Below, in pieces: positions 29,081-38,504 of a stretch of DNA of 64,000 nt. The notes beneath the pieces are model-generated. The model did no database searches. It worked only from the letters and a program-made list of their open reading frames with translations, and was not told the DNA's origin. The number at the start of each line of letters is the position of its first letter. Positions within the stretch are counted from its first letter, which is position 1. This DNA comes from Paracoccus onchidii (GTDB lineage Bacteria; Pseudomonadota; Alphaproteobacteria; Rhodobacterales; Rhodobacteraceae), in NCBI RefSeq assembly GCF_028294535.1, contig NZ_JAQBIE010000003.1:124001-188000 (forward strand). The letters are read 5' to 3'. The translations under genes and the position numbers were made by a program.

Positions 29081-29714
29081 GGCCGCCCGCCTGCGGCTGG
29101 CGCAATACCTGTCGCCCGCCTTCCCGGTGGGCGGTTTCGCATGGTCGCAGGGGCTGGAATACGCGATGGATCAGGGCATCGCGACGCGCGCGACCCTGCC
29201 CGCATGGCTGGCCGACTGGCTGGATCACGGTGCGGGCTGGACCGATGCCGTGCTGGTCGCGCTGGCCCTGCGCGATGCCGGTCCCGAACCGGACGACCTG
29301 GCCCGCGCAGCCTGCCCGTCCTCTCAGCGCCTGACCGAGACGGTGGAACAAGGCACGGCCTTTGCCGCCAATATCGCCGCGCTGACGGGTGGCGATGCGG
29401 CCCCCGCCGCCCTGCCCGCCACCCTGCCCGTCGCCTTCGGTCGCGCCTGCGCCGACATGCCCCTGCCCGCGCCCGAGATCATCGCGGTCTTCCTGCAGGC
29501 GCAGGCCGCCGCCCTGATCAGCGCCGCCGTGCGGTTCCTTCCGCTTGGCCCCATGCAGGGGCAGGCGATGCTGACCGGCCTGCAACCCGCGATCCTTGCC
29601 TGCGCCGACCGTGCCGCCACCGCGACGCGCGACGACCTGCACAGCGCCGCATGGGGGGCCGACATCGCCGCCATGCGCCACGAAACCATGACCACGAGGA
29701 TCTTCCGATCATGA
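29055..29714 (+). CDS. ureF: Urease accessory protein UreF
   Basis: A GTPase-modulating chaperone in the UreDFG activation complex. The 219-residue all-helical protein contains [20 protein letters not shown] and GLEYAMDQG, hallmarks of UreF, and ends with [18 protein letters not shown], the typical UreF terminus. ATG 29055 is inside the His-coding tail of ureE (26-base overlap); longer in-frame starts exist but would only translate the His tail in another frame. ureG follows with an ATGA overlap. Confidence 0.94.
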   Translation: MTTITNTPEAARLRLAQYLSPAFPVGGFAWSQGLEYAMDQGIATRATLPAWLADWLDHGAGWTDAVLVALALRDAGPEPDDLARAACPSSQRLTETVEQGTAFAANIAALTGGDAAPAALPATLPVAFGRACADMPLPAPEIIAVFLQAQAAALISAAVRFLPLGPMQGQAMLTGLQPAILACADRAATATRDDLHSAAWGADIAAMRHETMTTRIFRS

Positions 29715-30349
29715 GCTCGAACGCTACCCCGAACCACGGTCCCCTGCGCGTCGGCATCGGCGGCCCCGTCGGCGCGGGCAAGACCACCCTGACCGAACAG
29801 CTGGCCCGCGCCCTTGCGCCCCGCCTGTCGATGGCGGTCGTGACCAACGACATCTATACCCGCGAGGATGCCGAGGCCCTGATGCGCGCGCAGGTCCTGC
29901 CCGCCGACCGCATCCGGGGCGTGGAAACCGGCGGCTGTCCGCATACGGCCATCCGCGAGGATGCCAGCATCAACCTGGCCGCCATCGCCGATCTGAACGC
30001 GACCATTCCCGACCTGGAATTGGTGCTGATCGAATCGGGCGGCGACAATCTGGCCGCGACCTTCAGCCCCGAACTGGCCGATCTGACGATCTATGTCATC
30101 GACACGGCCGCCGGGCAGGACATCCCGCGCAAGCGGGGGCCGGGGCTGGCGCGGTCCGACCTTCTGGTGGTGAACAAGACCGATCTGGCCCCGCATGTCG
30201 GCGTGGATGCCGCGCTGCTGGAAAAAGATGCGCGCGCCTCGCGCGGTGCGCGTCCGGTGATCATGGCCGCGTTGCGCCACGGCACCGGCGTCGATCAGAT
30301 CGTCGATTTTCTGATCCGCGAAGGCGGGCTGGCCCCGCAGGCGGCCTGA
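29711..30349 (+). CDS. ureG: Urease accessory GTPase UreG
   Basis: A SIMIBI-class GTPase that couples GTP hydrolysis to nickel insertion. The 212-residue protein shows the P-loop [13 protein letters not shown] near residue 17, the switch region [32 protein letters not shown] with the Cys-Pro-His nickel site, [19 protein letters not shown], and the guanine-specificity NKTD in [11 protein letters not shown]. Its ATG overlaps the ureF stop by four bases. Confidence 0.98.
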   Translation: MSSNATPNHGPLRVGIGGPVGAGKTTLTEQLARALAPRLSMAVVTNDIYTREDAEALMRAQVLPADRIRGVETGGCPHTAIREDASINLAAIADLNATIPDLELVLIESGGDNLAATFSPELADLTIYVIDTAAGQDIPRKRGPGLARSDLLVVNKTDLAPHVGVDAALLEKDARASRGARPVIMAALRHGTGVDQIVDFLIREGGLAPQAA

Positions 30350-30361
30350 AACTGCCCGCGC

Positions 30362-30387
30362 GGCAGGCAGTGGCGTCCCTGCCTGCC
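30362..30387 (+). terminator. Hairpin between ureG and urtA
   Basis: GGCAGGCAG (30362-30370) pairs perfectly with CTGCCTGCC (30379-30387) around an eight-base loop, 12 bases after the ureG stop. No T-tract follows, so it may be a partial terminator or an mRNA-stabilising stem separating ure from urt. The rest of the 195-base gap is AT-richer and may hold a urtA promoter. Confidence 0.5.
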
Positions 30388-30544
30388 CAGCATCGCGCCA
30401 CTACTGAAGGACGCCGTGCGAAACCTGCCCGAATCCTGTTCAGCATCACCATTTCGTCATTTTCTGCATCTGCGAAGGCAACGACCTTCCCGAAAATCAC
30501 AACAGGGACCCCGGCCAATGCGCCGTGCGGAAAGGGTGATGAAG

Positions 30545-31825
30545 ATGACCAGATTCACGAAGATTCTGATGATGACCAGCGCCATGGCCATGGCCGGCGC
30601 GGCCCATGCGCAGGACGGCGAACCGATCAAGATCGGCGTCCTGCATTCGCTGTCGGGCACGATGGCGATTTCGGAAACGACGCTGAAGGACACCGTCCTG
30701 ATGATGGTGGAACAGCAGAACGCCAAGGGCGGCGTGCTTGGCCGCCCGCTGGAAGCCGTGGTTGTCGATCCTGCATCCGACTGGCCGCTGTTTGCCGAAA
30801 AGGCGCGCGAACTGCTGACCGTCAGCGAGGTTGACGCGATCTTCGGCTGCTGGACCAGTGTCAGCCGCAAGTCCGTGCTGCCGGTGATCGAGGAACTGAA
30901 CGGCCTGCTGTTCTATCCCGTGCAATACGAGGGCGAGGAATCCTCGAAGAACGTGATCTATACCGGTGCCGCCCCGAACCAGCAGGCGATCCCGGCGGTC
31001 GATTACATGGCCGAGGAACTGGGCGTCGAGAAATGGGCGCTGCTGGGCACCGACTATGTCTATCCGCGCACCACGAACAACATTCTGGAAAGCTATCTGA
31101 AGGAAAACGGGCTGGCCGAGGACGAGATCTTCGTCAACTACACCCCCTTCGGCCATTCCGACTGGTCCAAGATCGTCGCCGATGTCGTGGCGCTTGGCGC
31201 CGATGGCAAGAAGGTCGGCGTCGTCTCGACCATCAATGGCGATGCCAATGTCGGTTTCTACAAGGAACTGGCGGCGGCGGGCGTCAGCGCCGATGACATC
31301 CCGGTCATGGCCTTCTCGGTCGGGGAAGAGGAACTGTCCGGTCTGGATACCGCGAACCTTGTCGGCCACCTGGCGGCATGGAACTATTTCCAGACGGCCG
31401 AGTCGGATGAAAACACCGCCTTCATCGAGAAATGGCAGAAGTTCACCGATGAAAGCCGCGTGACCAACGACCCGATGGAGGCGACGATGATCGGCTTCAA
31501 CGCATGGGTCGCGGCGGTCGAAAAGGCCGGCACCACCGATGTCGATCCGGTTCTGGACGCCATCGTCGGTGTCGAGGTGCCCAACCTGACCGGCGGCACC
31601 GCACAGGTCCTGCCCAACCACCACCTGACCAAGCCCGTGTTGATCGGTGAAATCCGCGAGGACGGCCAGTTCGACATCGTCAGCCAGACCGAACCGGTGC
31701 CCGGTGACGCATGGACCGATTTCCTGCCCGAATCCGCCGTTCTGGACGCCGACTGGCCGGGCAAGGACTGCGGCATGTACAACACCGAAACCGAAAGCTG
31801 CGTGCAGGTTCAGTCGAATTACTGA
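30545..31825 (+). CDS. urtA: Urea ABC transporter, substrate-binding protein UrtA
   Basis: Periplasmic receptor of the high-affinity urea importer. It begins MTRFTKILMMTSAMAMAGAA followed by HAQDGEP, a signal peptide cut after AHA, and the mature part reads IKIGVLHSLSGTMAISETTL, FGCWTSVSRKSVLPVIEEL and NGLLFYPVQYEGEESSKNV, specific for UrtA/FmdD-type proteins. The full product is 426 residues. GGAAAGGG is eight bases before ATG 30545; an ATG two codons upstream (30539) is an alternative. Confidence 0.96.
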   Translation: MTRFTKILMMTSAMAMAGAAHAQDGEPIKIGVLHSLSGTMAISETTLKDTVLMMVEQQNAKGGVLGRPLEAVVVDPASDWPLFAEKARELLTVSEVDAIFGCWTSVSRKSVLPVIEELNGLLFYPVQYEGEESSKNVIYTGAAPNQQAIPAVDYMAEELGVEKWALLGTDYVYPRTTNNILESYLKENGLAEDEIFVNYTPFGHSDWSKIVADVVALGADGKKVGVVSTINGDANVGFYKELAAAGVSADDIPVMAFSVGEEELSGLDTANLVGHLAAWNYFQTAESDENTAFIEKWQKFTDESRVTNDPMEATMIGFNAWVAAVEKAGTTDVDPVLDAIVGVEVPNLTGGTAQVLPNHHLTKPVLIGEIREDGQFDIVSQTEPVPGDAWTDFLPESAVLDADWPGKDCGMYNTETESCVQVQSNY

Positions 31826-31838
31826 TCCCGCGCGACCC

Positions 31839-31860
31839 GAAGGGGCGGCCACGCCCCTTC
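31839..31860 (+). terminator. Hairpin between urtA and urtB
   Basis: GAAGGGGCG (31839-31847) pairs with CGCCCCTTC (31852-31860) around a GCCA loop, 13 bases after the urtA stop, and GCCTTTTCCC follows. A stem here is common after binding-protein genes, where it attenuates transcription or protects the abundant 5' message so that UrtA exceeds the permease. Confidence 0.62.
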
Positions 31861-31888
31861 GCCTTTTCCCTGTTGGAAAGACGCTGAT

Positions 31889-33823
31889 GTGACCCATGCG
31901 ACCCGCCCGCTGATTGCGGCCCTTGTGGCCTTCCTTCTGCTGATCCCGGCCCTGCCCGCCCGTGCCAATGACGCGCTGCGGGCCGTTGTGGCGCAGAACA
32001 TGGATCAGATCGAAAAGCCGTCGCGGCGGACGGTCGGCCCGCTGATCGACCAGATCGCCGCGACCGGGGCCGAAGGTGTGGCCCTGCTGGGCGCCTGGGC
32101 GGATCGGCGGCTGGGCCTGTCCACGGATGGGCGCGTGCTGATCGTGGATGGCGACAACGTGACGGATGCCGTCACCGGTGCGCCGGTGCCCGGTGCCGAC
32201 CCCAAGATGCTGCGCCCCAATTCCGGCGTGCGCGGGGTGATCGAATCGGCGCTGGTCGCCAGCCAGATTTCCGACCCCGACCCCGCCATTCGCAGCGCCG
32301 CACTGGACAGCATCGCCCGGTCGGGGACGGCGGATCATCTGGCCGCACTGACCGCCACAGCGGCCGATCCGGACCCGACCCTGCAGGCGCGGCGCGACCG
32401 GCTGCGGACCCTGCTGACGATCCAGCATGACGACGATTCCGCCACCCGGATCGCGGCCATCGAATCGCTTGGCGGGGATGTCGGGCTTGATTTTCGCGCG
32501 GTGCTGAACCCGCTGCTGAGCATGCGTCAGATCGCCGCGACCGCCCCGCCCGAAGGCGCGAATATCGCGCGTGAACTGTCCCCCGGCGACGACGCGCTGT
32601 CCCGCGACGCGGCCTATGATCTGCTGAAGGCGCAGGGCATCGCCCAGCCGCGCCTGACCGCGGACGCGCAACGCGATGCGCTTGCCGCGCATATCGCGGA
32701 TGGCACGGTCGGCGGCATTCCGGTCGCCGATCTGTCCGACCCCGCCGCCCGCGACAGCGCCTACAAGGCGCTGGAGGCTGCCGGTCAGGTCACCCCCGCC
32801 GCGACCGAGGCCGAGGCGCAGGCCGCCATCGACGCCCATCGCTTCTACGAGGTTTATGCCGAACCGGACAGCGCCGTCACCGATGCCGCCACCGCCGCCC
32901 AACGCAGCGCGCAGACGCGCCTGCTGGCGATGCGGGGCGTCGATCTGGGACTGGACGCGCTGTCGCTGGCCTCGATCTATTTCCTGGCGGCGATCGGGCT
33001 GGCGATCACCTTTGGCGTGATGGGTGTGATCAACATGGCCCATGGCGAATTCATCATGATGGGTGCCTATACCGGCTATGTGGTGCAGGGGCTGATCAGC
33101 GACCGCACGCTGTCGCTGATCGTGGCGCTGCCCGCGGCCTTTGCGGTGACCTTCATCGCCGGGGTCGCGCTGTACCGTCTGGTGATCCGGCATCTGGCGA
33201 AACGCCCGCTGGAAACGCTGTTGGCGACCTTCGGCGTGTCGATCGCGCTGCAACAGCTGGCCAAGAACATCTTCGGCACGCAGGCCCGCCCGCTGACCGC
33301 GCCCGGCTGGCTGGAGGGCGCGATCACGGTAAACGACGTCATCTCGATCAGCACGATCCGGGTGGCGATCTTTGTGTTGGCGGTGCTGTTTCTGGGCCTG
33401 TTCCTGTTCATCATGAAGCGCACCCGGCTGGGGCTGGAGGTGCGGGCCGTGACCCAGAACCCCGGCATGGCGGCATCCATGGGCATCAATCCCGACCGGA
33501 TCGCGATGATGACCTTTGGCCTTGGGTCGGGCATCGCCGGGATCGCGGGCGTCGCCATCGGGCTGTTCGCGCAGGTCACGTCCGAACTGGGCCAGCAATA
33601 TATCGTCCAAAGCTTCATGACCGTGGTCGTGGGCGGCGTCGGCAATATCTGGGGCACCCTTGCCGGGGCGGGGCTGATCGGCGTGCTGTCGAAGGTGATC
33701 GAAAGCTTCAACCCCTCGAACACGCTGGCGGCGCAGACCTTCATGATCCTGTTCATCGTGATCTTCATCCAGTTCCGGCCGCGCGGGATCATCCCGCAGC
33801 GTGGCCGCGCAGCCGAGGCCTGA
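31889..33823 (+). CDS. urtB: Urea ABC transporter, permease UrtB
   Basis: A LivH-type permease with the long N-terminal extension seen in proteobacterial UrtB. In 644 residues: a signal-like hydrophobic start (PLIAALVAFLLLIPALPARA), an Ala-rich helical, probably periplasmic region to about residue 345, then the permease domain beginning LDALSLASIYFLAAIGLAIT with MGVINMAHGEFIMMGAYTGY and a C-terminal GGVGNIWGTLAGAGLIGVLSK. Translation appears to start at GTG 31889, nine bases after GGAAAG. Confidence 0.94.
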   Translation: MTHATRPLIAALVAFLLLIPALPARANDALRAVVAQNMDQIEKPSRRTVGPLIDQIAATGAEGVALLGAWADRRLGLSTDGRVLIVDGDNVTDAVTGAPVPGADPKMLRPNSGVRGVIESALVASQISDPDPAIRSAALDSIARSGTADHLAALTATAADPDPTLQARRDRLRTLLTIQHDDDSATRIAAIESLGGDVGLDFRAVLNPLLSMRQIAATAPPEGANIARELSPGDDALSRDAAYDLLKAQGIAQPRLTADAQRDALAAHIADGTVGGIPVADLSDPAARDSAYKALEAAGQVTPAATEAEAQAAIDAHRFYEVYAEPDSAVTDAATAAQRSAQTRLLAMRGVDLGLDALSLASIYFLAAIGLAITFGVMGVINMAHGEFIMMGAYTGYVVQGLISDRTLSLIVALPAAFAVTFIAGVALYRLVIRHLAKRPLETLLATFGVSIALQQLAKNIFGTQARPLTAPGWLEGAITVNDVISISTIRVAIFVLAVLFLGLFLFIMKRTRLGLEVRAVTQNPGMAASMGINPDRIAMMTFGLGSGIAGIAGVAIGLFAQVTSELGQQYIVQSFMTVVVGGVGNIWGTLAGAGLIGVLSKVIESFNPSNTLAAQTFMILFIVIFIQFRPRGIIPQRGRAAEA

Positions 33824-33824
33824 C

Positions 33825-35060
33825 ATGACCCGCAAACCCCTGATCCTGCGCAACCCCTCGATCCTGATCGTGCTGGCGGTTCTGGCCGGCTTCACCCTGA
33901 CCGTCACCCTTCTCAGTCAAGCCTATGGCAGCGGGGTGATCCCCACCTCGATGGTCAAGGTTCTGGGCAAGACGCTGTGCCTTGCGCTGGCTGCCGTGGC
34001 GATGGATCTGGTCTGGGGCTATCTGGGCATTCTCAGCCTTGGTCAGATGGCGTTCTTCGCGCTTGGCGGCTACATGATCGGCCAGTGGCTGATGTATGCG
34101 CGGACCGAGGCCATCGTGGCCGCGTCCATGGCCCAGAACCCGATCCCGCCCACCCCGGCCGAACTTCAGACCGGCGTAGCCAACCAGATTTTCGGCGTGG
34201 TCGGATCCTCGGACCTGCCCTTGGTCTGGAGCTTTGCGCATTCCCTGCCGATCCAGCTTGCGCTGGTGGTGCTGGTGCCGGGGGTCTTGGCGCTGGTCTT
34301 TGGCTGGCTGGCCTTCCGCAGCCGTGTGAACGGGGTCTATCTGTCGATCCTGACACAGGCGATGACGCTGGCGCTGGCGCTGTGGCTGTTTCAGAACGAC
34401 AGCGGCTTTCGCGGCAATAACGGGCTGTCGGGCCTGCAGAACATTCCCGGTCTGGAAGGCGTCGGTCAGGCGCGGCTGTCGGTCTGGTTCCTGTGGGCCT
34501 CGGCCCTTGCGCTGGGGCTGGCCTATCTGCTGGCGGCCTGGGTGATCAGCGGCAAGTTCGGCAGCGTCGTCCGGGCGATCCGCGATGACGAAACCCGCGT
34601 GCGGTTCCTTGGCTATCCGGTCGAAGGGTTCAAGCTGGCGGTCTTTACGCTGGCCGCGATGATGACCGCGATTGCGGGCGCGCTGTATTACCCGCAGGCA
34701 GGCATCATCAACCCGGCCGAGCTGGCGCCCATCGCCTCGATCTATCTGGCGGTCTGGGTGGCGATCGGCGGACGCGGGCGGCTATATGGCGCGATCATCG
34801 GCGCGGTCGTCGTGTCGCTGTTGTCCAGCTGGTTCACCGGCGGGCGGGCCCCCGCGATCGAGCTGCCCTTCTACAGCGTGAACTGGGTCGATTGGTGGCA
34901 GGTCCTGCTGGGCGTGGCCTTCGTGCTGGTGACGCTGTTCGCGCCGCGCGGCATCGCCGGGATCGTCGACTGGCTGGGCGGCGTCATGCCGCCGCGCCGT
35001 CACGGGCGCGATCTGGGCCCCGATCAGGGTGCCTTGCAGGAACAGGAGGCCAAGGCATGA
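33825..35060 (+). CDS. urtC: Urea ABC transporter, permease UrtC
   Basis: The LivM-type second permease, 411 residues with about ten membrane helices. Typical stretches are LGYLGILSLG-like WGYLGILSLGQMAFFALGGY, RVNGVYLSILTQAMTLALAL, NNGLSGLQNIPG and AIRDDETRVRFLGYPVEGFK, the last being the coupling loop to the ATPases. The start lies one base after the urtB stop, and the stop overlaps the urtD ATG. Confidence 0.95.
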   Translation: MTRKPLILRNPSILIVLAVLAGFTLTVTLLSQAYGSGVIPTSMVKVLGKTLCLALAAVAMDLVWGYLGILSLGQMAFFALGGYMIGQWLMYARTEAIVAASMAQNPIPPTPAELQTGVANQIFGVVGSSDLPLVWSFAHSLPIQLALVVLVPGVLALVFGWLAFRSRVNGVYLSILTQAMTLALALWLFQNDSGFRGNNGLSGLQNIPGLEGVGQARLSVWFLWASALALGLAYLLAAWVISGKFGSVVRAIRDDETRVRFLGYPVEGFKLAVFTLAAMMTAIAGALYYPQAGIINPAELAPIASIYLAVWVAIGGRGRLYGAIIGAVVVSLLSSWFTGGRAPAIELPFYSVNWVDWWQVLLGVAFVLVTLFAPRGIAGIVDWLGGVMPPRRHGRDLGPDQGALQEQEAKA

Positions 35061-35797
35061 GCGCGCTTCTGGAAGTGGACGGGATATCGGTCAGTTTTGA
35101 CGGGTTCAAGGCGATCAACGGGCTGTCCTTCAGCATCGGCGCTGCGGAATTGCGCGCGGTGATCGGCCCCAATGGCGCGGGCAAGACCACCTTCATGGAT
35201 ATCGTCACCGGCAAGACCCGCCCCGACGAGGGCCGCGTGCTGTGGGGCGAAACCTCGATCTCGCTGCTGAAGCTGAACGAGGCGCAGATCGCCCGCGCGG
35301 GGATCGGCCGCAAGTTTCAGCGCCCCACCGTGTTCGAGGATCAAAGCGTCGCCGACAATCTGACCATGGCGCTGCGCGCCAATCGCGGTCCCTTCGCGGT
35401 GCTGTTCTGGAAGCCCTCCCGCGACACCGCCCGCCGCGTCGCCGAACTGGCCGACGAGGTCGGACTGGCCGATCAGACCGACCGCAGGGCGGGCGAACTG
35501 AGCCACGGCCAGAAGCAATGGCTGGAAATCGGCATGCTGCTGGCGCAGGAGCCGCGACTTCTGCTGGTCGATGAACCCGCCGCGGGGATGACGCTGGCCG
35601 AGCGCGAACAGACCACGACCCTGCTGAAACGTCTGGCACAGACGCGGGCGGTCGTGGTCGTCGAACATGACATGGATTTCGTGCGCAGGCTGGATTGCAA
35701 GGTGACCGTGCTGCATCAGGGCGCGGTTCTGGCCGAGGGGTCACTGGACCATGTGACCCGAAATCCCGACGTGATCGAAGTCTATCTGGGGCGCTGA
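35057..35797 (+). CDS. urtD: Urea ABC transporter, ATP-binding protein UrtD
   Basis: A LivG-type ATPase, 246 residues: Walker A GPNGAGKTT near 40, Q-loop in GIGRKFQRPTVFEDQSVADN, signature LSHGQKQWLEIG (HGQ variant as in UrtD), Walker B RLLLVDEPAAGMT, and the H-loop in VVVEHDMDFVRRL. The ATG overlaps the urtC stop (ATGA) and urtE starts one base after its stop. Confidence 0.96.
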   Translation: MSALLEVDGISVSFDGFKAINGLSFSIGAAELRAVIGPNGAGKTTFMDIVTGKTRPDEGRVLWGETSISLLKLNEAQIARAGIGRKFQRPTVFEDQSVADNLTMALRANRGPFAVLFWKPSRDTARRVAELADEVGLADQTDRRAGELSHGQKQWLEIGMLLAQEPRLLLVDEPAAGMTLAEREQTTTLLKRLAQTRAVVVVEHDMDFVRRLDCKVTVLHQGAVLAEGSLDHVTRNPDVIEVYLGR

Positions 35798-35798
35798 G

Positions 35799-36506
35799 AT
35801 GCTGGACGCGACAAACCTGACCCTTCACTATGGCGGCAGCCAGATCCTGCATGGCATCGACATCGCCGCGCAGCCCGGATCGGTGACCTGCGTGATGGGC
35901 AATAACGGGGTCGGCAAGACCTCGTTGATGAACCTGCTTGCCGGGCGGCACCCACGATCAGGCGGGACGCTGCGTTTCGACGGCAGGGATCTGGGGCGTG
36001 CAAGCGCCCAGATGATGGCGCGGCTGGGCGTTGGCTATGTCCCGCAGGGGCGCGCGATCTTTCCGATGCTGACCGTGAGCGAGAACATGGAAACCGGCTT
36101 TGCCTGCCTGCCCCGGTCGGACCGTGCGATCCCCGACGAGATCTTCGACAGCTTTCCCGTGCTGGCCGAGATGGCCAATCGTCGCGGCGGCGACCTGTCG
36201 GGCGGCCAGCAACAGCAGCTGGCGATCGCGCGGGCGCTGATCACCCGCCCGCGGGTTCTGTTGCTGGATGAGCCGACCGAGGGGATCCAGCCCAATATCA
36301 TCGCCCAGATCGGCCGGGTGATCGCCGCCCTGCGCGACCGGGGCGACATGGCCATCGTGCTGGTGGAACAGTATTTCGATTTCGCCTGGGATCTGGGCGA
36401 TGCGTTTCTGGTTCTGGAACGCGGGCGCGCGGTGGCGCAGGGGCCGAAATCCGCGCTGCGCCGCGAGGATCTGCACGCCCGGCTGGCGGGGCACGCGGCG
36501 GCCTGA
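35799..36506 (+). CDS. urtE: Urea ABC transporter, ATP-binding protein UrtE
   Basis: A LivF-type ATPase, 235 residues: Walker A GNNGVGKTS near 34, GVGYVPQGRAIFPMLTVSEN, signature LSGGQQQQLAIARAL, Walker B VLLLDEPTEGIQP and the H/switch region in IVLVEQYFDFAWDL (Gln in place of His, normal for UrtE). It is the last gene of the urea run and is followed by a strong hairpin. Confidence 0.96.
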   Translation: MLDATNLTLHYGGSQILHGIDIAAQPGSVTCVMGNNGVGKTSLMNLLAGRHPRSGGTLRFDGRDLGRASAQMMARLGVGYVPQGRAIFPMLTVSENMETGFACLPRSDRAIPDEIFDSFPVLAEMANRRGGDLSGGQQQQLAIARALITRPRVLLLDEPTEGIQPNIIAQIGRVIAALRDRGDMAIVLVEQYFDFAWDLGDAFLVLERGRAVAQGPKSALRREDLHARLAGHAAA

Positions 36507-36507
36507 G

Positions 36508-36530
36508 GAACGGGGGCGTTGCCCCCGTTC
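36508..36530 (+). terminator. Hairpin ending the urea gene run
   Basis: GAACGGGGGC (36508-36517) pairs perfectly with GCCCCCGTTC (36521-36530) around a GTT loop, two bases after the urtE stop. The following ATGGGTATTTG is only partly T-rich. It lies between convergent urtE and holC and could act in both directions. Confidence 0.7.
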
Positions 36531-36555
36531 ATGGGTATTTGTCGCGAAGAAGAAG
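36531..36555. repeat. Intergenic repeat ATGGGTATTTG(T)CGCGAAGAAGAAG, copy 1
   Basis: A 25-base element directly after the urtE hairpin and one base before the holC stop. A second copy at 59862-59885 differs only by lacking the T at 36542. Both copies abut the 3' end of a minus-strand gene. Confidence 0.75.
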
Positions 36556-36556
36556 C

Positions 36557-37006
36557 CTAGCGCTTGCGTTCCCAGCGGCCCGATTCTTCTGACCAGTATT
36601 CAGCGGTAATTCCTGCCGCGGTCAGTTTTTTCCATTGCCCGCGCGCATGGGCGGTGGCCTGGCTGTCACCGCCGTCGAAGATGATGCAGCAACGTTGCAG
36701 CGGTGGGCATTCCGAGGGGTCGACCTCGGCCCCGTCCAGCGCCATCAGGCATTCGGGTCGGTTCGTGGCCGGTTGCCCGACACGCGTCAGCAGGACGGGT
36801 TGGCGTTCGTCATGCGGACCGCCTGCCAGCCCATGAGGCAGGAAACCACTGCCCTGCCAGAGATGCAGGTCGAGACGGTCCAGCCGGGTGGCATGGGTTC
36901 CGCGTAGTTCGACCCGCCAGCCGGCCTGCAACGATTTTCCGATCAGGATCGGCAAGAGTTGCTCGGCCGGCGAACGGGTCAGGTGATAGAAAAGTGCGTT
37001 ACCCAT
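36557..37006 (-). CDS. holC: DNA polymerase III subunit chi
   Basis: A 149-residue clamp-loader accessory subunit that links the replicase to single-stranded DNA-binding protein. It begins MGNALFYHLTRSPAEQLLPI and has LPILIGKSLQAGWRVELRG, LDLHLWQGSGFLPHG, PVLLTRVGQ and CCIIFDGGDSQA, all usual for alphaproteobacterial chi. It lies 25 bases downstream of pepA and is probably cotranscribed with it, a common arrangement in proteobacteria. Confidence 0.93.
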   Translation of the reverse strand: MGNALFYHLTRSPAEQLLPILIGKSLQAGWRVELRGTHATRLDRLDLHLWQGSGFLPHGLAGGPHDERQPVLLTRVGQPATNRPECLMALDGAEVDPSECPPLQRCCIIFDGGDSQATAHARGQWKKLTAAGITAEYWSEESGRWERKR

Positions 37007-37031
37007 GATATGTCCCGGCGGGGGTGTCGGA

Positions 37032-38504
37032 TCAATCTGCCTCGAACTGATCGCGCACCAGGCGATCCAGCGTCATGACGCCCCAGCCGGTCGCGCCCTT
37101 GGGGGCCAGGGTCGTGGCGGATGGCGGCAAGGCGACGCCGGCGATGTCGATATGCGCCCAAGGTTGATCCTTGCGGATAAAGCGTTGCAGGAACTGCGCC
37201 GCCGTGATCGATCCGGCGGCACGGCCTCCGGTATTCTTCATGTCGGCAAGGCGCGATTTGATCAGCTTGTCATAGGATGGAGCCAATGGCAGTCTCCATG
37301 CGCCTTCGCCTTCGGCATCCGCAGCCTTGAGGATGTTGTTTGCCAGCTTGTCGTCATTGGCAAACACGCCGGCATTGTCATGTCCCAGCGCAATGATGAC
37401 CGCGCCCGTCAGCGTCGCAAGGTCGACCACGGCGGCAGGTTCAAAACGGGTTTGGGCATACCACAGCACATCGGCCAGCACCAAGCGCCCTTCGGCATCG
37501 GTGTTGATAACCTCGATCGTGTCGCCCTTCATCGATTTCACGATGTCGCCAGGGCGCTGTGCGCGGCCATCAGGCATGTTTTCGACCAGACCGACCAGAC
37601 CGACAACATTCGCCTTGGCCCGGCGCAGGGCCAGCGTGCGCATGACGCCCGCAACGACCCCCGCGCCGCCCATATCCATGGTCATGTCTTCCATGCCGGC
37701 CGCGGGCTTGATCGAAATTCCGCCGGTGTCGAAAACCACGCCCTTGCCAACCAGCGCCAGCGGCGCTTCGTCGCCGCCGCCGTTCCAGCGCATGACAACG
37801 ACCTTGGACGGGCTTTCGCTGCCCTGCCCCACCGCCAGCAGCGCGCGCATGCCCAGCTTGGCCAGTTCGTCCTCGTCCAGAACCTCGACGCTCAGACCGA
37901 TTTCCTCCATCGCCTTCAGGCGGTCGGCGAAATCGCTGGTGGTCAGGACATTGGCCGGTTCATTGATCAGATCGCGGGTAAAAAACACCCCTTCGGCAAC
38001 GGCAGCCGCCGCGCCGGCGGTTTTGGCCAATGCTTCGGGATCCCTGGACATGAAAGTCACGCGTGGCGCCACCTTGGCGTCATCGGCCTTGTCAGAGGTC
38101 TGGTACACGCCGAAATCATATCCGCGCAACGCGATGCCCAGTGCGACCTCATCGGCGCGTTTGTGATTTCCGGCCAGGACCAGCGTGTGCAGATGCCCCA
38201 ACCCGGCCCCGATCGTTGCGCCGGCCTTGCGGGCCTCGATGACCGAGGCGTTTTTGGGTAGCATCACCAATTGCAGCGCGTCACCTGACATGCCTGCGGG
38301 AAAGGCCAGTTCCAGCGCCGCGCCGGGCTTGAGCGCTTTCCAGGCTTCCGATTGGGTCGCGCGCTTGACGGCATCACGTGCGTGGCGCGGCAGGCCTTTG
38401 GGCAACTTGGCTTCGGGCGTCATGATCAGGGCCACACGACCGTCATGCGCGGCGACCTGATCGGCGTCGGTTTCGGTGAATGCGATTTCGACAGGTTTGG
38501 TCAT
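37032..38504 (-). CDS. pepA: Leucyl aminopeptidase (M17 family)
   Basis: A dimetallic exopeptidase acting on N-terminal residues of peptides in the cytosol, 490 residues. The N-terminal macro-like domain is followed by the catalytic domain with VGKGVVFDTGGISIKPAAGM, the signature NTDAEGRLVLADVL and the metal ligands within them; the C-terminus includes ALGHDNAGVFAND and the catalytic region GRAAGSITAAQFLQRF. It is divergent from lptF, the usual neighbour, and is followed by holC. Confidence 0.97.
   Translation of the reverse strand: MTKPVEIAFTETDADQVAAHDGRVALIMTPEAKLPKGLPRHARDAVKRATQSEAWKALKPGAALELAFPAGMSGDALQLVMLPKNASVIEARKAGATIGAGLGHLHTLVLAGNHKRADEVALGIALRGYDFGVYQTSDKADDAKVAPRVTFMSRDPEALAKTAGAAAAVAEGVFFTRDLINEPANVLTTSDFADRLKAMEEIGLSVEVLDEDELAKLGMRALLAVGQGSESPSKVVVMRWNGGGDEAPLALVGKGVVFDTGGISIKPAAGMEDMTMDMGGAGVVAGVMRTLALRRAKANVVGLVGLVENMPDGRAQRPGDIVKSMKGDTIEVINTDAEGRLVLADVLWYAQTRFEPAAVVDLATLTGAVIIALGHDNAGVFANDDKLANNILKAADAEGEGAWRLPLAPSYDKLIKSRLADMKNTGGRAAGSITAAQFLQRFIRKDQPWAHIDIAGVALPPSATTLAPKGATGWGVMTLDRLVRDQFEAD

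Noticed and set aside
30497..33907. A reading frame of more than 1100 codons on the minus strand opposite urtA-urtB-urtC
   Set aside because: It is the antisense shadow of three well-supported urt genes in G/C-ending codon context; its translation is rich in R, G, H, Q and D and has no domain pattern.
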